47,092 nucleotides of DNA from Gammaproteobacteria bacterium GWF2_41_13 (GCA_001801315.1 MGXI01000008.1:1-47092); one strand, 5' to 3'. Shown: positions 8,776 to 18,171, numbered from the stretch's first letter. Notes: generated by a model from the letters alone, not told the origin. Numbers and translations are program-made.

Positions 8776-9837
8776 ATGAAAAATATTGAGCGATACACTG
8801 TAAATCACAAGTTGAATATCCGTCATGCTGTAAAGAGTATAAATGAATCTGGTGTTGGATTTGCGGTAGTAGTTGATGGGAAAAATAAAGTCATTGGCGT
8901 GATAACAGATGGTGATTTTAGGAGAGCTATTTTGAATGGGGTGGATTTGAATGAGAGTGTATTGAAAATAACCAACAAAACATTCGAATATGTTCAATCA
9001 GGCTTTTCTAGAGGTGAAGCTATTAACCTACTGAAAAGTGGTAAGATTGAGTTTTTACCCGTATTGGAAAAAAGCAAATTAATTGATATCCTTAGGGAAG
9101 AGGACATTAGAGAGATTACAAGTAAATCTTTTTCGGCTAAGAAAATAAACTTGCCTGTGATCATAATGGCAGGCGGGAAAGGGACTCGATTGGAACCGTT
9201 TACCAAGATACTTCCAAAGCCATTGATTCCGATTGGCGATAAATCTATTATGGAAATAATTATGGATGAGTATGCTAAATACGGAATGACGAATTTTTAT
9301 CTTTCCTTGTTCTATAAAGCAAATATGATTAAATCGTATATGGAGTATCTCGAAAGCGATTATAAGATAGAGTATATTCACGAGCTAAAACCTCTTGGTA
9401 CGGCAGGGGCGTTGAAGTATCTTGAAGGCAAATTGAATACGCCGTTTTTTGTATCTAATTGTGATATTATTATCAAAGAAAATTACAATAAAATATTCGG
9501 GTTCCATAAAAATGGGAATTTTATGTTGACGATGGTGACTGCCATGCGGCATGTAAGTATTCCCTATGGTGTATGTGATCTGCATAAGAATGGTACGTTG
9601 AAAAAGATCAATGAAAAACCCGAATTGGATTTTCTTATTAACTCAGGAATGTATATTTTAGATCCGAAAGCGCTTGAGTATATACCAAAAGATACATTGT
9701 TTGACTTTACGGATTTGATACGGTGCATAACTGATAGAAATTTGAAAGTTGGAGTGTATCCCGTTACTGAAGATGCTTATATTGATATTGGCCAATGGGC
9801 GGAGTATAAAAAGGCCGTAAGCATTTTACAGGTATAA
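8776..9837 (+). CDS. ptmE: PtmE-like CBS/nucleotidyltransferase (GlcN-1-P guanylyltransferase)
   Basis: A 353-residue two-domain protein. Residues 1-118 hold a pair of CBS motifs (GVITDGDFRRAIL; FLPVLEKSKLIDILREEDI). Residues 127-353 are a sugar-1-phosphate nucleotidyltransferase with MAGGKGTRL at 131-139 and LPKPL just after. This CBS plus NTP-transferase layout is that of PtmE of the Campylobacter legionaminic pathway, which makes GDP-glucosamine from glucosamine-1-phosphate and GTP. Its presence argues for the GDP-sugar version of the pathway. It lies between neuB and legF. The CBS domains may sense a nucleotide, but no ligand can be read from sequence. Confidence 0.88.
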   Translation: MKNIERYTVNHKLNIRHAVKSINESGVGFAVVVDGKNKVIGVITDGDFRRAILNGVDLNESVLKITNKTFEYVQSGFSRGEAINLLKSGKIEFLPVLEKSKLIDILREEDIREITSKSFSAKKINLPVIIMAGGKGTRLEPFTKILPKPLIPIGDKSIMEIIMDEYAKYGMTNFYLSLFYKANMIKSYMEYLESDYKIEYIHELKPLGTAGALKYLEGKLNTPFFVSNCDIIIKENYNKIFGFHKNGNFMLTMVTAMRHVSIPYGVCDLHKNGTLKKINEKPELDFLINSGMYILDPKALEYIPKDTLFDFTDLIRCITDRNLKVGVYPVTEDAYIDIGQWAEYKKAVSILQV

Positions 9838-9859
9838 GATAACAATTTTTGAGGAAAGC

Positions 9860-10558
9860 ATGAAGGTTGTAGCAGTTATCCCTGCGAGGGGAGGTTCGAG
9901 GCGTATTCCGCATAAAAATATAATAGAATTCGTTGGTAAGCCATTGATTGAATGGACAATTGAAGCGGCGATAGCGTCACAATTATTTGACAAAATAATT
10001 GTAAGCACTGATGACGTCGCGATCGCAAAGGTTGCAGAAGAATGTGGGATAGAGGTCCCTTTTTTGCGCCAAGCGGCCAGCGATGATATAACACCTGTAA
10101 GCATGGCGACAATTGAGGCAATAAAGCAAGCGCAAAACTATTGGAACGATGAGTATGATGTTGTTGTTCAACTAATGGCGAATTGTCCTACACGAGGAAG
10201 TCAAGAGATAGTGGATTCCTATAATCATTTCACTCAAGCCGAAGTTAATTATCAATTAAGCTGTTTCAAATTCGGGTTTATGAATCCTTGGTGGGCAGCT
10301 AGATTGGACGAGAGCTCCAAACCTGCATTTATATTCCCTGAGTCATTGCAGATGAGGTCACAGGATTTGCCAGATTTATATTGTCCGACAGGCGCTATTT
10401 GGATTGCGAGAGTCCCCAATTTAATTAAAGAAAAAACATTTTATGGGCAAGATCACATATTTTATCCGATTGGGTGGAAAGAAGCATTGGATATTGATAA
10501 TCGAGAAGATCTGGAATTAGCAGCGATTATTTTTAAGTCTAAATTATTTAAAGTATAA
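9860..10558 (+). CDS. legF: CMP-nonulosonate cytidylyltransferase (LegF/NeuA-like)
   Basis: A 232-residue CMP-sugar synthetase with the signature VIPARGGSRRIPHKN at the N-terminus, where CTP binds, and the later DNREDLELA segment conserved in PtmB/LegF enzymes. It activates the free nonulosonic acid made by NeuB to the CMP-sugar used by the glycosyltransferase. It is about the usual length for the single-domain form. It starts 22 bases after ptmE. The family is clear; legionaminate preference follows from its neighbours. Confidence 0.9.
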   Translation: MKVVAVIPARGGSRRIPHKNIIEFVGKPLIEWTIEAAIASQLFDKIIVSTDDVAIAKVAEECGIEVPFLRQAASDDITPVSMATIEAIKQAQNYWNDEYDVVVQLMANCPTRGSQEIVDSYNHFTQAEVNYQLSCFKFGFMNPWWAARLDESSKPAFIFPESLQMRSQDLPDLYCPTGAIWIARVPNLIKEKTFYGQDHIFYPIGWKEALDIDNREDLELAAIIFKSKLFKV

Positions 10559-10621
10559 TGCATAATTATTATTGTGAGTAATTATGTGAGCAAGAGTTAT
10601 TGAACAAAAGGAGAATAAAGG

Positions 10622-11758
10622 GTGAAATATTGTAAAATATGTTTGCAAACCGATACAAGACCAGGCATTTCATTTAGGAAAGATGGTATTTGTTCTGCCT
10701 GTGATTATCGGAGTAAAGAATTTCAAGAGATAGATTGGCTAGAAAGGCAGAAACAGTTAAAGGCGATAGTTGATTGGGCAAAAGAAACTTCAAAAGGGGG
10801 GTATGATTGTGTTATCGGTGTGAGCGGAGGAAAAGATAGTACTTTCCAAGCTTTTTATGCAAAAGAACAACTTGGCCTCAATGTTTTGCTAGTTAATGTT
10901 GCGCCAGATAATCTAACAGATGTCGGTCGCCAAAATTTAGAAAATTTGGTACAAAAAGGATTTGATCTTGTTTCGTTTCGGCCAAATCCAGTTGTGATGA
11001 AAAAACTAACCCGACAATCTTTTTTAAAATATGGTAACCCAGTAAAACCTTCTGAATATCCGTTGTTCGCCGTGCCATATCAAACAGCAATGATGTATAA
11101 GGCCCCGCTAATTATTTGGGGTGAAAATGTCGCTATTACTTTGGGCGTTACGAAACTTGGAATTTCTGGTGATGCCTTAAATGTATTGGGTCATAACACT
11201 CTTGAAGGGATTGAATCGAAAGATTACTGGCTTCATGATGATCTTGTATTAACAGATTTACTGCCGTATAAATTTCCTGAGGTACACGCACTCAGGAAAA
11301 ATCATAAGGCGATTTATTTGAATTATTATGCTAGAGAATGGGGATGGAAAAATAATACAGATTTTTCTGTATCCAAAGGACTGAAAGGAAGAGAGGATAG
11401 GCCTGAATTGACAGGTAGAATAAACCCTTATAATTCTGTTGATGGCGATATCCAAATCGTTAATCAAATGATTAAATATTACAAATTGGGGTTTGGTTTT
11501 GTTACGGATGAAGTTTGTTATTATATTAGAGAAGGCGTAATGTCGAGGAATGAAGCTATCGATCTCGTAGAAAAACATGATGGTAAATGTGGAGAGTTAT
11601 TCATTGAGGAATTTTGCAAATATATAGATATTACTGTCGATGAGTTTTGGAGTCATATGGATAAGCACGTTAATAAAAAGCTATTTTATAAGAATGCTTT
11701 TGGCAAATGGATACCAAAATTTAAAGTAGGCGATGATTTTGAAGAACGTGAAGACTAA
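10622..11758 (+). CDS. N-acetyl sugar amidotransferase (PseA/WbpG family)
   Basis: A 378-residue PP-loop ATPase. The ATP-pyrophosphatase motif is SGGKDS (68-73), and two CxxC pairs (Cys4/Cys7 and Cys24/Cys27) form a likely zinc knuckle. This family converts an N-acetyl group to N-acetimidoyl (acetamidino) on sugars, as in PseA and WbpG. After legF it would give an acetamidino form of legionaminic acid, as found in Legionella LPS. WbpG works with HisH/HisF-type partners that supply ammonia; none is in this window. The GTG start at 10622 follows a strong AAGGAG at 10608-10613. A six-G run lies in the gene at 10796-10801. Confidence 0.85.
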   Translation: MKYCKICLQTDTRPGISFRKDGICSACDYRSKEFQEIDWLERQKQLKAIVDWAKETSKGGYDCVIGVSGGKDSTFQAFYAKEQLGLNVLLVNVAPDNLTDVGRQNLENLVQKGFDLVSFRPNPVVMKKLTRQSFLKYGNPVKPSEYPLFAVPYQTAMMYKAPLIIWGENVAITLGVTKLGISGDALNVLGHNTLEGIESKDYWLHDDLVLTDLLPYKFPEVHALRKNHKAIYLNYYAREWGWKNNTDFSVSKGLKGREDRPELTGRINPYNSVDGDIQIVNQMIKYYKLGFGFVTDEVCYYIREGVMSRNEAIDLVEKHDGKCGELFIEEFCKYIDITVDEFWSHMDKHVNKKLFYKNAFGKWIPKFKVGDDFEERED

Positions 11759-11786
11759 TTCAGATGTGTTTTAAATGGAGTTATTT

Positions 11787-12806
11787 GTGAATAATCAAGA
11801 GAAAGAAATATTTAGAGAAACAGATATTAGACCCGATGAAATGATTGAAAAACAAGAGGCGTATATCGAGGCTGATCGTGAAAAATTATTAAGGCAGGAA
11901 AAAGACTTTGTAGAAATATCTTGCCCAGCCTGTAATAGTGGCGGTTCGGAGTTGATTTTTGTTAAAAATGGGTTGAGATATGTTACCTGTAAGGCCTGTA
12001 AAACTTTATATGTCAATCCACGACCTACAGCTGAAATTTTAGGCAAATTTTATTCTGAGTCTGCCGTTTATGAGTATTGGAATAAATCCATATATCCTGC
12101 TTCGGACAATGCAAGACGCGAGTTTGTTTTTCGTCCTCGTGTAGAAAAAATAGTCAATTTTTGTAAAAAATACGGACTAGAAAATGTAGCAATGATGGAG
12201 ATTGGAGCGGGATATGGCACTTTTTGCGATGAAGCTCGTACATCAGGTTTTTTTAAAGATGTCATTGCCATTGAGCCTACGAGGGCTGGAGCAGAAAGCT
12301 GTAGAAAGAAAAAAATCAATGTGTTAGAGCAGCCAATTGAAGCTGTTTCATTAGATTCTAGTGTTATTGATGTTATTGCTTCATTTGAAGTTATCGAGCA
12401 TTTGTTTTCCCCAAAAGAATTATTAATCAACTGTTCACGATTATTGAGGAAGGGTGGTTTAGTTGTTTTTTCATGTCCTAATATTGTAGGATTCGATAAT
12501 TTAGTGTTGGGTTCTGCTTCACCCACGATAGATCATGAACATCTAAATTATTTCAATCCACATTCATTAGAGCACTTGGTTACAACCTGCGGTTTTAATG
12601 TCCTTGAAATATTAACCCCTGGAAAGCTCGATGCCGAAATTGTAAGAAAACAAGTGTTAAAAGGAAATTATACTTTAGACGATCAATCTTTTTTACACCA
12701 TATTTTGATAGAGAGGTGGGACGAATTAGGCCTGAATTTCCAAAATTTTCTAGCCGATAATCGATTGTCCAGCCATATGTGGATTGTTGCATCAAAGAAA
12801 GGGTAA
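11787..12806 (+). CDS. Class I SAM methyltransferase with N-terminal zinc ribbon
   Basis: A 339-residue protein. An N-terminal zinc ribbon has CPAC about residue 43 and CKAC about residue 70. The SAM-binding motif is EIGAGYGTF (about residue 136), followed by the FEVIEHL segment and LLRKGGLVVFSCPN. The layout resembles sugar C- or O-methyltransferases of polysaccharide loci. It directly precedes the LIC12162-type gene and the phosphoramidate block, a position held by methyltransferases in the C. jejuni MeOPN cluster, so its target could be a sugar or the phosphoramidate. The GTG at 11787 is preferred because GGAG at 11777-11780 is correctly spaced; an ATG at 11775 would add four residues and lacks a site. 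Confidence 0.82.
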   Translation: MNNQEKEIFRETDIRPDEMIEKQEAYIEADREKLLRQEKDFVEISCPACNSGGSELIFVKNGLRYVTCKACKTLYVNPRPTAEILGKFYSESAVYEYWNKSIYPASDNARREFVFRPRVEKIVNFCKKYGLENVAMMEIGAGYGTFCDEARTSGFFKDVIAIEPTRAGAESCRKKKINVLEQPIEAVSLDSSVIDVIASFEVIEHLFSPKELLINCSRLLRKGGLVVFSCPNIVGFDNLVLGSASPTIDHEHLNYFNPHSLEHLVTTCGFNVLEILTPGKLDAEIVRKQVLKGNYTLDDQSFLHHILIERWDELGLNFQNFLADNRLSSHMWIVASKKG

Positions 12807-12818
12807 AAAACACTTAAT

Positions 12819-14660
12819 ATGGATCAACAAATTAATAAAAAAATTTATTGTAAAAATATTCGGGCTACGGCTTTATATGAATTTTGGGGTGAAAAATACT
12901 CTGAATCGTTGTACTTATGGGAGGGGGCGAAACATAATTTCACGCTAAGCGAAATGGAAAAGATAGCAGAGGAAACGCTGGATGACCTTTTTGCTGCCCC
13001 GGAAGATATTATAGTCGCTAGTGAGTATTGCAAGCAGGTTTATTACAAGATTTTGCCCAAACTTGCTATGAAGTTAAATGAAATATCAGGGGTCAATTTG
13101 CCGGATTCTTTTTGGAGAACGGCCTTTGGTTATTGGTTCTTTAGACATATTTGTATAATGTATGAAAAATACGCCTATCTTTCCAAAGTCGATATAGATC
13201 ATACAAGTATTAAGCTACTTAATAAGAATTCATTCTATATTCCATATGATCATTACGATTATGTCTATTGCTTTTGTAATGATTTTGGGGTGCAGCAGCT
13301 GGTGAGCCTCTATTATTATTTATTCAAGAAAAGCGAGTTTCCTTCTGTATTAATGGAGTTCAATTTAATACCGGCGGAAGCAAATAAGGATATGCGTTCT
13401 GATGATATGGTGCTGTATAAAAGGATCTTTGATTATGGGAAAATTTTAGCGCGAAAAGTATTAAAGGCTCCAAAATGGGTTTTTAGAAAAATAACGCCAA
13501 TTCCCAATATTGAGCCGAGTATAGCTCTATGCGGCGTCGGTTATACGACTAATGTAGCTGCAGCATTATTTTCCGGATCAAAAGGAATGATTAGCCCTAT
13601 TAGTCCTCCCGTTATTCGCATTGACCGTTCTGTGAATATCGAAAGCCGTCAAAAATTATTGGGTATTGAATTTGAAAGTGATTTTGAATATTTTCTTGTT
13701 CAATCTTTATATTATTGTTTGCCCCAGATGTTTCTTGAGCAGTTTCATAATTATTATAATGTCTTTCTAAAAGACATCAAGCGTAAAAAATTCACCCATA
13801 TTGTATCTGAGTATTGGATAAGTGACATTCCTTCGTCAATCTATATTGCAATTGCTCAAAACGAAGGGAGACGATTGATATGCCACGAACATGGTTCTGG
13901 AACAGTGTTTGATAGAACATTCTTGTATTGGATAGAGATACAGGCTTCTGATAAATATCTAACGGTTGGGTGGAAAATCAATGATCAGAAAGTCATCCCT
14001 GGTGGTTTTATATGCCGGGATATAAAACCTTATCAATTCCAGCTAGAGAGGAAAAATATTCTCTATGTGGCGCGTACGAATTTCCCTTATCTTATGGAGT
14101 TCAATGTCTATAATGCCCCAAATACAAAATGGGTTAAGGCGCTTCAGAGAATTCGTGATTTCCACGATTTATTGCCGAAATCGCTTCGTGATAGTTTTAT
14201 TCTTAGGCCAAGGAGAGAAGATTATTTTTGGGATACGGAGTATACATTAGAGACAAAAAATAAAAATATCCGTGTGGATACTGGAGATTTCTCGGATAGC
14301 ATATCAAATGCAAAGATTGTGATTATTGACCATCTTTCTACTGGTGCTGCTGAAATTTTACTCAGAAAAATCCCGTGTCTGATAATACAGGAAGAGCAAC
14401 ATAGCCCCTCTTTTCTAGAGGAAATTGATGAAATATTTGACGAGTTGGAACGTTGTGGCGTAGTGCATAATTCTGCACACTCTGCGGTTTCCCATCTGAC
14501 TAACATTTGCGAAAATGTTCAGCAATGGTGGAACAGTGAAGTCGTTAAGGCGGCTATTGATAAATTAATTTTAAAGACTTTAGCGCCGCCTTCAAAAACA
14601 ATTGACTATCTTCTGTCGTGTTTAAAGGATGATTCCGCATGCCCAAATCAAAGAAAATAG
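12819..14660 (+). CDS. LIC12162-family putative surface-glycan transferase
   Basis: A 613-residue soluble protein resembling the LIC12162 family, first defined in Leptospira O-antigen loci. The start has the family-style TALYEFWGEKYSESLYLWEG. A central part carries RLICHEHGSGT, and near the C-terminus IVIIDHLSTGAAEILLRKIP resembles the nucleotide-binding end of GT-B enzymes. Catalytic function is not established for this family as far as I know. It overlaps the glutamine kinase gene by 22 bases, so co-translation with the phosphoramidate enzymes is likely; it is thus a candidate phosphoramidate or glycosyl transferase. Family placement is from motif memory, not a search. Confidence 0.65.
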   Translation: MDQQINKKIYCKNIRATALYEFWGEKYSESLYLWEGAKHNFTLSEMEKIAEETLDDLFAAPEDIIVASEYCKQVYYKILPKLAMKLNEISGVNLPDSFWRTAFGYWFFRHICIMYEKYAYLSKVDIDHTSIKLLNKNSFYIPYDHYDYVYCFCNDFGVQQLVSLYYYLFKKSEFPSVLMEFNLIPAEANKDMRSDDMVLYKRIFDYGKILARKVLKAPKWVFRKITPIPNIEPSIALCGVGYTTNVAAALFSGSKGMISPISPPVIRIDRSVNIESRQKLLGIEFESDFEYFLVQSLYYCLPQMFLEQFHNYYNVFLKDIKRKKFTHIVSEYWISDIPSSIYIAIAQNEGRRLICHEHGSGTVFDRTFLYWIEIQASDKYLTVGWKINDQKVIPGGFICRDIKPYQFQLERKNILYVARTNFPYLMEFNVYNAPNTKWVKALQRIRDFHDLLPKSLRDSFILRPRREDYFWDTEYTLETKNKNIRVDTGDFSDSISNAKIVIIDHLSTGAAEILLRKIPCLIIQEEQHSPSFLEEIDEIFDELERCGVVHNSAHSAVSHLTNICENVQQWWNSEVVKAAIDKLILKTLAPPSKTIDYLLSCLKDDSACPNQRK

Positions 14661-17488
14661 CCTACACCTTTGTTATTGCCGATCTGTTGCACTTCGGGCA
14701 CTTGCAGCTTTTGATAGCTGCAAAACAATCTTGTAACAAATTTATTTGCGGTGTGTTGACGGATGAGGCTGTTATGTCGTTTAAGGGGCGGCCCATCTCT
14801 GATTATGAGGAGAGAAAGAGCGTCGTGGAGTCGATAAGGTATGTTGATGAGGTTATGATGCAGTGTAGCCAGGACCCCACCGAAAACCTAAAAAAAATAC
14901 AAGCTAAATATCCTGATGCTGAAATTTTATTTGTATATGGAGATAATTGGAAAAATGTGCCCGGCGCTGATTATATTAAGTCCGCTAATGTGAAAACCAT
15001 ACGGCAGCATTTTTATGAGAAACTTAGTAATGAAAATATTTCTTACAAAATCATAGAAACAGTATTGCCTGATAAATCGGGTTTTGAGACATTTACCTCC
15101 GAATTTACCGTAAAAGATTTTGATGTGTTCCGAGGGGAGCGACCACGCCACGTTATTACGACGAAAGCTAAGACACTTCAAACATTAAAGCCTCTTTTAA
15201 AAAAGTCCTATATAGAAAAAACGTATGTCATTACGGTAAAAGAATGGCTGGATTATAAAAACGAGATTTTATACAGTATTCGCGAAAAATTTCGCGGCGG
15301 CAAAATAGTTGTTAGAAGTTCAAGTATCAATGAAGACTCCCTAATTAATTCTAAAGCAGGGTGTTATCATTCTGAGCTCAATGTAGATCCGGACGATTTT
15401 GATCATATTCATCGGGCTATTAATAAAACAATTGCTTCCTATGAAGGGGAAAAATATCTTGAGCAAGTTTTGATACAACAGCAGGCTATAGATATTTATA
15501 TGAGTGGAGTTATTTTTACCCACGATCTAGAAACGTCAGCACCATACTATGTGATTAATTATGACATAACCGGGAAGACTGATACGGTAACAGGAGGCGC
15601 TGGTGGTTCTCTGGCGAAAGTATTTAGAAATACTGAAACCTTTAAATTGCTTCAACCATGGAGGGACATAATAGAAGCCGTCAAGGAAATAGAGGAGATA
15701 ATTCCCGGTTTTGATCTTGATATAGAGTTTGGTGTTAAAAGAAACGGACAAATTGTGCTCTTTCAAGTTAGGCCCTTAGCGGCTAATAGGGACGCGGTAA
15801 AAGTAGAGGTGAATTTAGTTGAAAAAAGTCTTTGTATGGTTGAGGAACATTATTTAAAACTATCTCAATCATTTAAGCAGGCAAACGAAAATACTTTAGT
15901 ATTCAGTGATATGTTATTTTGGAATCCTGCTGAACTTATTGGTCATTGTCCTTCGAATTTGGCTTATAGCATTTTTGAGAAAATTCTTATGGTAAAGGCA
16001 TGGCATCTTGGTATTCAACAGTTGGGATATCCTACCCTTCCTTCGCTTCGACTACTTGAACGTTTTCTGTATAAGCCCTATATTAATGTTAACCTCGCTT
16101 TTCTTGCTCTAATACCAGGTACGGTACCCATAAAACTCCATCAGCGCTTGCAATCTTATTATTTGTCGAAGCTAGATTCTGATCATTCTTTACATGATAA
16201 GGCTGAGTTCGAAATCATGTTCACCTGTTACGATTTTAACCTTCCCTCCAGATTGTGTGCGCTCGAAACTCATGGGTTTTCATCTGAGGATATTCAATCG
16301 ATTCATGATGCTCTGTTGGATTTTACAAAAGATATTTTTAAAAATTATCGAGCTATTTACGATGCACTTAAGGATAAAATAGAAAAGCTCGAAAAATTCA
16401 ACCTTATTCCGTTAACTCAACTTGTCGAGAAAATGAAAGCTGGTCAGGGCATGCAGCTAGTTAATGAGATGTTGGAAAAATGTGAGGAGCTCGGAACGGT
16501 ATCTTTTTCTGCTGTTGCACGCCTTGCTTTTATAGGAGATGCATTGGTGAGAAGCCTTGTCACTTCAGGCGTGATTAGTAGGGAGGATAGAGATCTGATT
16601 ATGAATTCTTTCTCGACAATTGCGACGAGTCTTACAAAGGAGATAAACGAAGTCGCAAGCGGATATGTGCCGATAGAGGCATTTCTTGATAAATATGGCC
16701 ACCTTCGTTCTGGAACCTACGATATACAAAAAGATAGATATGATCGTATTGATCGAAATACTTGGCTGCAAGCAAGAAAAATTTCTAGGGCTGTTTCGAG
16801 TATTAAATCGGAACTTAAGAACAGGATTAATGCCTTTATTTTGGATTCCCCCCTTAAGATTGATTATGAAACTCTATATGACTTTGTAGCTTTATTCATA
16901 TCGGCAAGAGAACACTTCAAATTTATCTATACAAAAACGGTAAGCAATATATTAGAACTGATTGCGGAGGCGGGGAACTCAATGGGTATTTCAACCCGCG
17001 ATTTATCTTGTTTAACGCTTGATCATCTCGATCTGCTTTTTTCCGGAAGACCTGATGAACTATTGCACGCGATCTCTGTGGCTAAACAGGCGTTGTTGAA
17101 AACTTCGCTGATAGACCTTCCGCCACTTATTTTTAGTACTGAAGATTTTAGAATTATTGAGTATCTTTCTTCTAGGCCTAATTTTATTACAGGGAAATCT
17201 GAGATTGGCGAAATTGTTGTATTGGATAATAAAACCAATCTCCAAATAGATATCGACAATAAAATAGTTTTTATAGAAAATGCTGACCCGGGTTATCACT
17301 GGATCTTTTCAAAAAACATAAAGGGTTTGGTGACAAAATATGGTGGGGCGGCTTCACATATGGCTATTTGTTGTGCGGAATTTAATGTTCCTGCAGCCAT
17401 AGGTTGTGGAGAGAAGTACGATAAACTTGCAGCTTGTAAAATGATATCCTTAAACTGCGCTGAAAAAATCATTAAAGAGGCTTTATGA
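14639..17488 (+). CDS. Fusion: TagD-like cytidylyltransferase domain + Cj1418-like L-glutamine kinase
   Basis: A 949-residue protein with two parts. Residues 6-145 are a TagD-like nucleotidyltransferase with HFGH (18-21) and SDYEER (54-59), but the usual C-terminal GTSST-type motif is not recognisable. Residues from about 170 to 949 form a PEP-synthase-like enzyme: ATP-grasp motifs VRSSSINED (225-233), DIEFG (361-365) and QVRPL (376-380), a long helical linker, and a swivelling phosphohistidine domain with GGAASHMAI. The likely phosphorylated His is His907, about 40 residues from the end. This matches C. jejuni Cj1418 (about 770 residues), which makes gamma-glutamyl phosphoramidate from glutamine and ATP. 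It overlaps its neighbours on both sides. Pyruvate phosphate dikinase or rifampicin phosphotransferase function is less likely given the next two genes. Confidence 0.82.
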   Translation: MPKSKKIAYTFVIADLLHFGHLQLLIAAKQSCNKFICGVLTDEAVMSFKGRPISDYEERKSVVESIRYVDEVMMQCSQDPTENLKKIQAKYPDAEILFVYGDNWKNVPGADYIKSANVKTIRQHFYEKLSNENISYKIIETVLPDKSGFETFTSEFTVKDFDVFRGERPRHVITTKAKTLQTLKPLLKKSYIEKTYVITVKEWLDYKNEILYSIREKFRGGKIVVRSSSINEDSLINSKAGCYHSELNVDPDDFDHIHRAINKTIASYEGEKYLEQVLIQQQAIDIYMSGVIFTHDLETSAPYYVINYDITGKTDTVTGGAGGSLAKVFRNTETFKLLQPWRDIIEAVKEIEEIIPGFDLDIEFGVKRNGQIVLFQVRPLAANRDAVKVEVNLVEKSLCMVEEHYLKLSQSFKQANENTLVFSDMLFWNPAELIGHCPSNLAYSIFEKILMVKAWHLGIQQLGYPTLPSLRLLERFLYKPYINVNLAFLALIPGTVPIKLHQRLQSYYLSKLDSDHSLHDKAEFEIMFTCYDFNLPSRLCALETHGFSSEDIQSIHDALLDFTKDIFKNYRAIYDALKDKIEKLEKFNLIPLTQLVEKMKAGQGMQLVNEMLEKCEELGTVSFSAVARLAFIGDALVRSLVTSGVISREDRDLIMNSFSTIATSLTKEINEVASGYVPIEAFLDKYGHLRSGTYDIQKDRYDRIDRNTWLQARKISRAVSSIKSELKNRINAFILDSPLKIDYETLYDFVALFISAREHFKFIYTKTVSNILELIAEAGNSMGISTRDLSCLTLDHLDLLFSGRPDELLHAISVAKQALLKTSLIDLPPLIFSTEDFRIIEYLSSRPNFITGKSEIGEIVVLDNKTNLQIDIDNKIVFIENADPGYHWIFSKNIKGLVTKYGGAASHMAICCAEFNVPAAIGCGEKYDKLAACKMISLNCAEKIIKEAL

Positions 17489-18171
17489 CTCCAATGATTA
17501 TTTTTATTAGTCAAAAGACAATAATGGATAGGCATGGTGTGGAGCTGGATGCGCTTGAAACAACCTACATCAATTTTTTTGAAAATGAAAATATTTTCCC
17601 TAAAGGGGCCGTTTTTATACCGGTGCCCAATAATCCTGAGATTACGGCGCATATTGCACATACGCTAATGCCAAATATGATAATCCTGACGGGTGGGAAT
17701 AATGTTGATCCAAAGTTATTTGGATCTGATGCTGCGTTGGGTGATTTGGCCCATAATAGGGATATAACAGAAAAAAGTCTTTTTGATTATGCTGTTTCGA
17801 ATGCCGTGCCAGTATTAGGAATATGTCGTGGGTTTCACTTCATTAATGTATTACTTAAAGGTAAATTGACGTTAAATATTAACGACCATCTTCCAGCTGC
17901 CCAGCATGCCTGTTTATATGAAGGCAAGAGATATATCGTTAATTCATTTCATAATCATGCAATACACTCTGAAGATCTTGCCGCGGAATTGAGTCCCATT
18001 GTTGTAGCCGAGATGACTGATATTGTTGAAGCTTATAGTGGAAGGATATTGAGTAAGGTAGGGATGTCATCTGTTCTTGGTGTTCAATGGCATCCTGAAC
18101 GACCTGGTGGAGATATTGATTTATTCAAAAAGCTAGTCAAACAATTTTTATTTGAAGAAGGCCAACCGTGA
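17485..18171 (+). CDS. Class I glutamine amidotransferase-like hydrolase, Cj1417-like (gamma-glutamyl-CDP-amidate hydrolase)
   Basis: A 228-residue class I glutamine-amidotransferase fold. The triad is visible: Cys114 in GICRGF, and His203 and Glu205 in WHPE. The LTGGNNVDPKLFG segment and SFHNHAIH are typical of the gamma-glutamyl hydrolase (PuuD-like) branch. In C. jejuni the homologue Cj1417 removes glutamate from gamma-glutamyl-CDP-amidate to release cytidine diphosphoramidate. The start overlaps the upstream stop as ATGA, and its stop overlaps the next GTG, so the three genes are probably translationally coupled. Alone it could be read as a PuuD-type polyamine enzyme; the flanking kinase and cytidylyltransferase make the phosphoramidate role far more likely. 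Confidence 0.85.
   Translation: MTPMIIFISQKTIMDRHGVELDALETTYINFFENENIFPKGAVFIPVPNNPEITAHIAHTLMPNMIILTGGNNVDPKLFGSDAALGDLAHNRDITEKSLFDYAVSNAVPVLGICRGFHFINVLLKGKLTLNINDHLPAAQHACLYEGKRYIVNSFHNHAIHSEDLAAELSPIVVAEMTDIVEAYSGRILSKVGMSSVLGVQWHPERPGGDIDLFKKLVKQFLFEEGQP

Noticed and set aside
12068-12526. 152-codon minus-strand open frame
   Set aside because: It lies wholly inside the plus-strand methyltransferase gene, has no ribosome-binding site and its composition mirrors that gene's codons.
14639-17488. Simple reading as pyruvate phosphate dikinase or PEP synthase
   Set aside because: The hydrolase and cytidylyltransferase that follow in the same order as in C. jejuni make a Cj1418-type glutamine kinase more likely, and the locus has no central-metabolism context.
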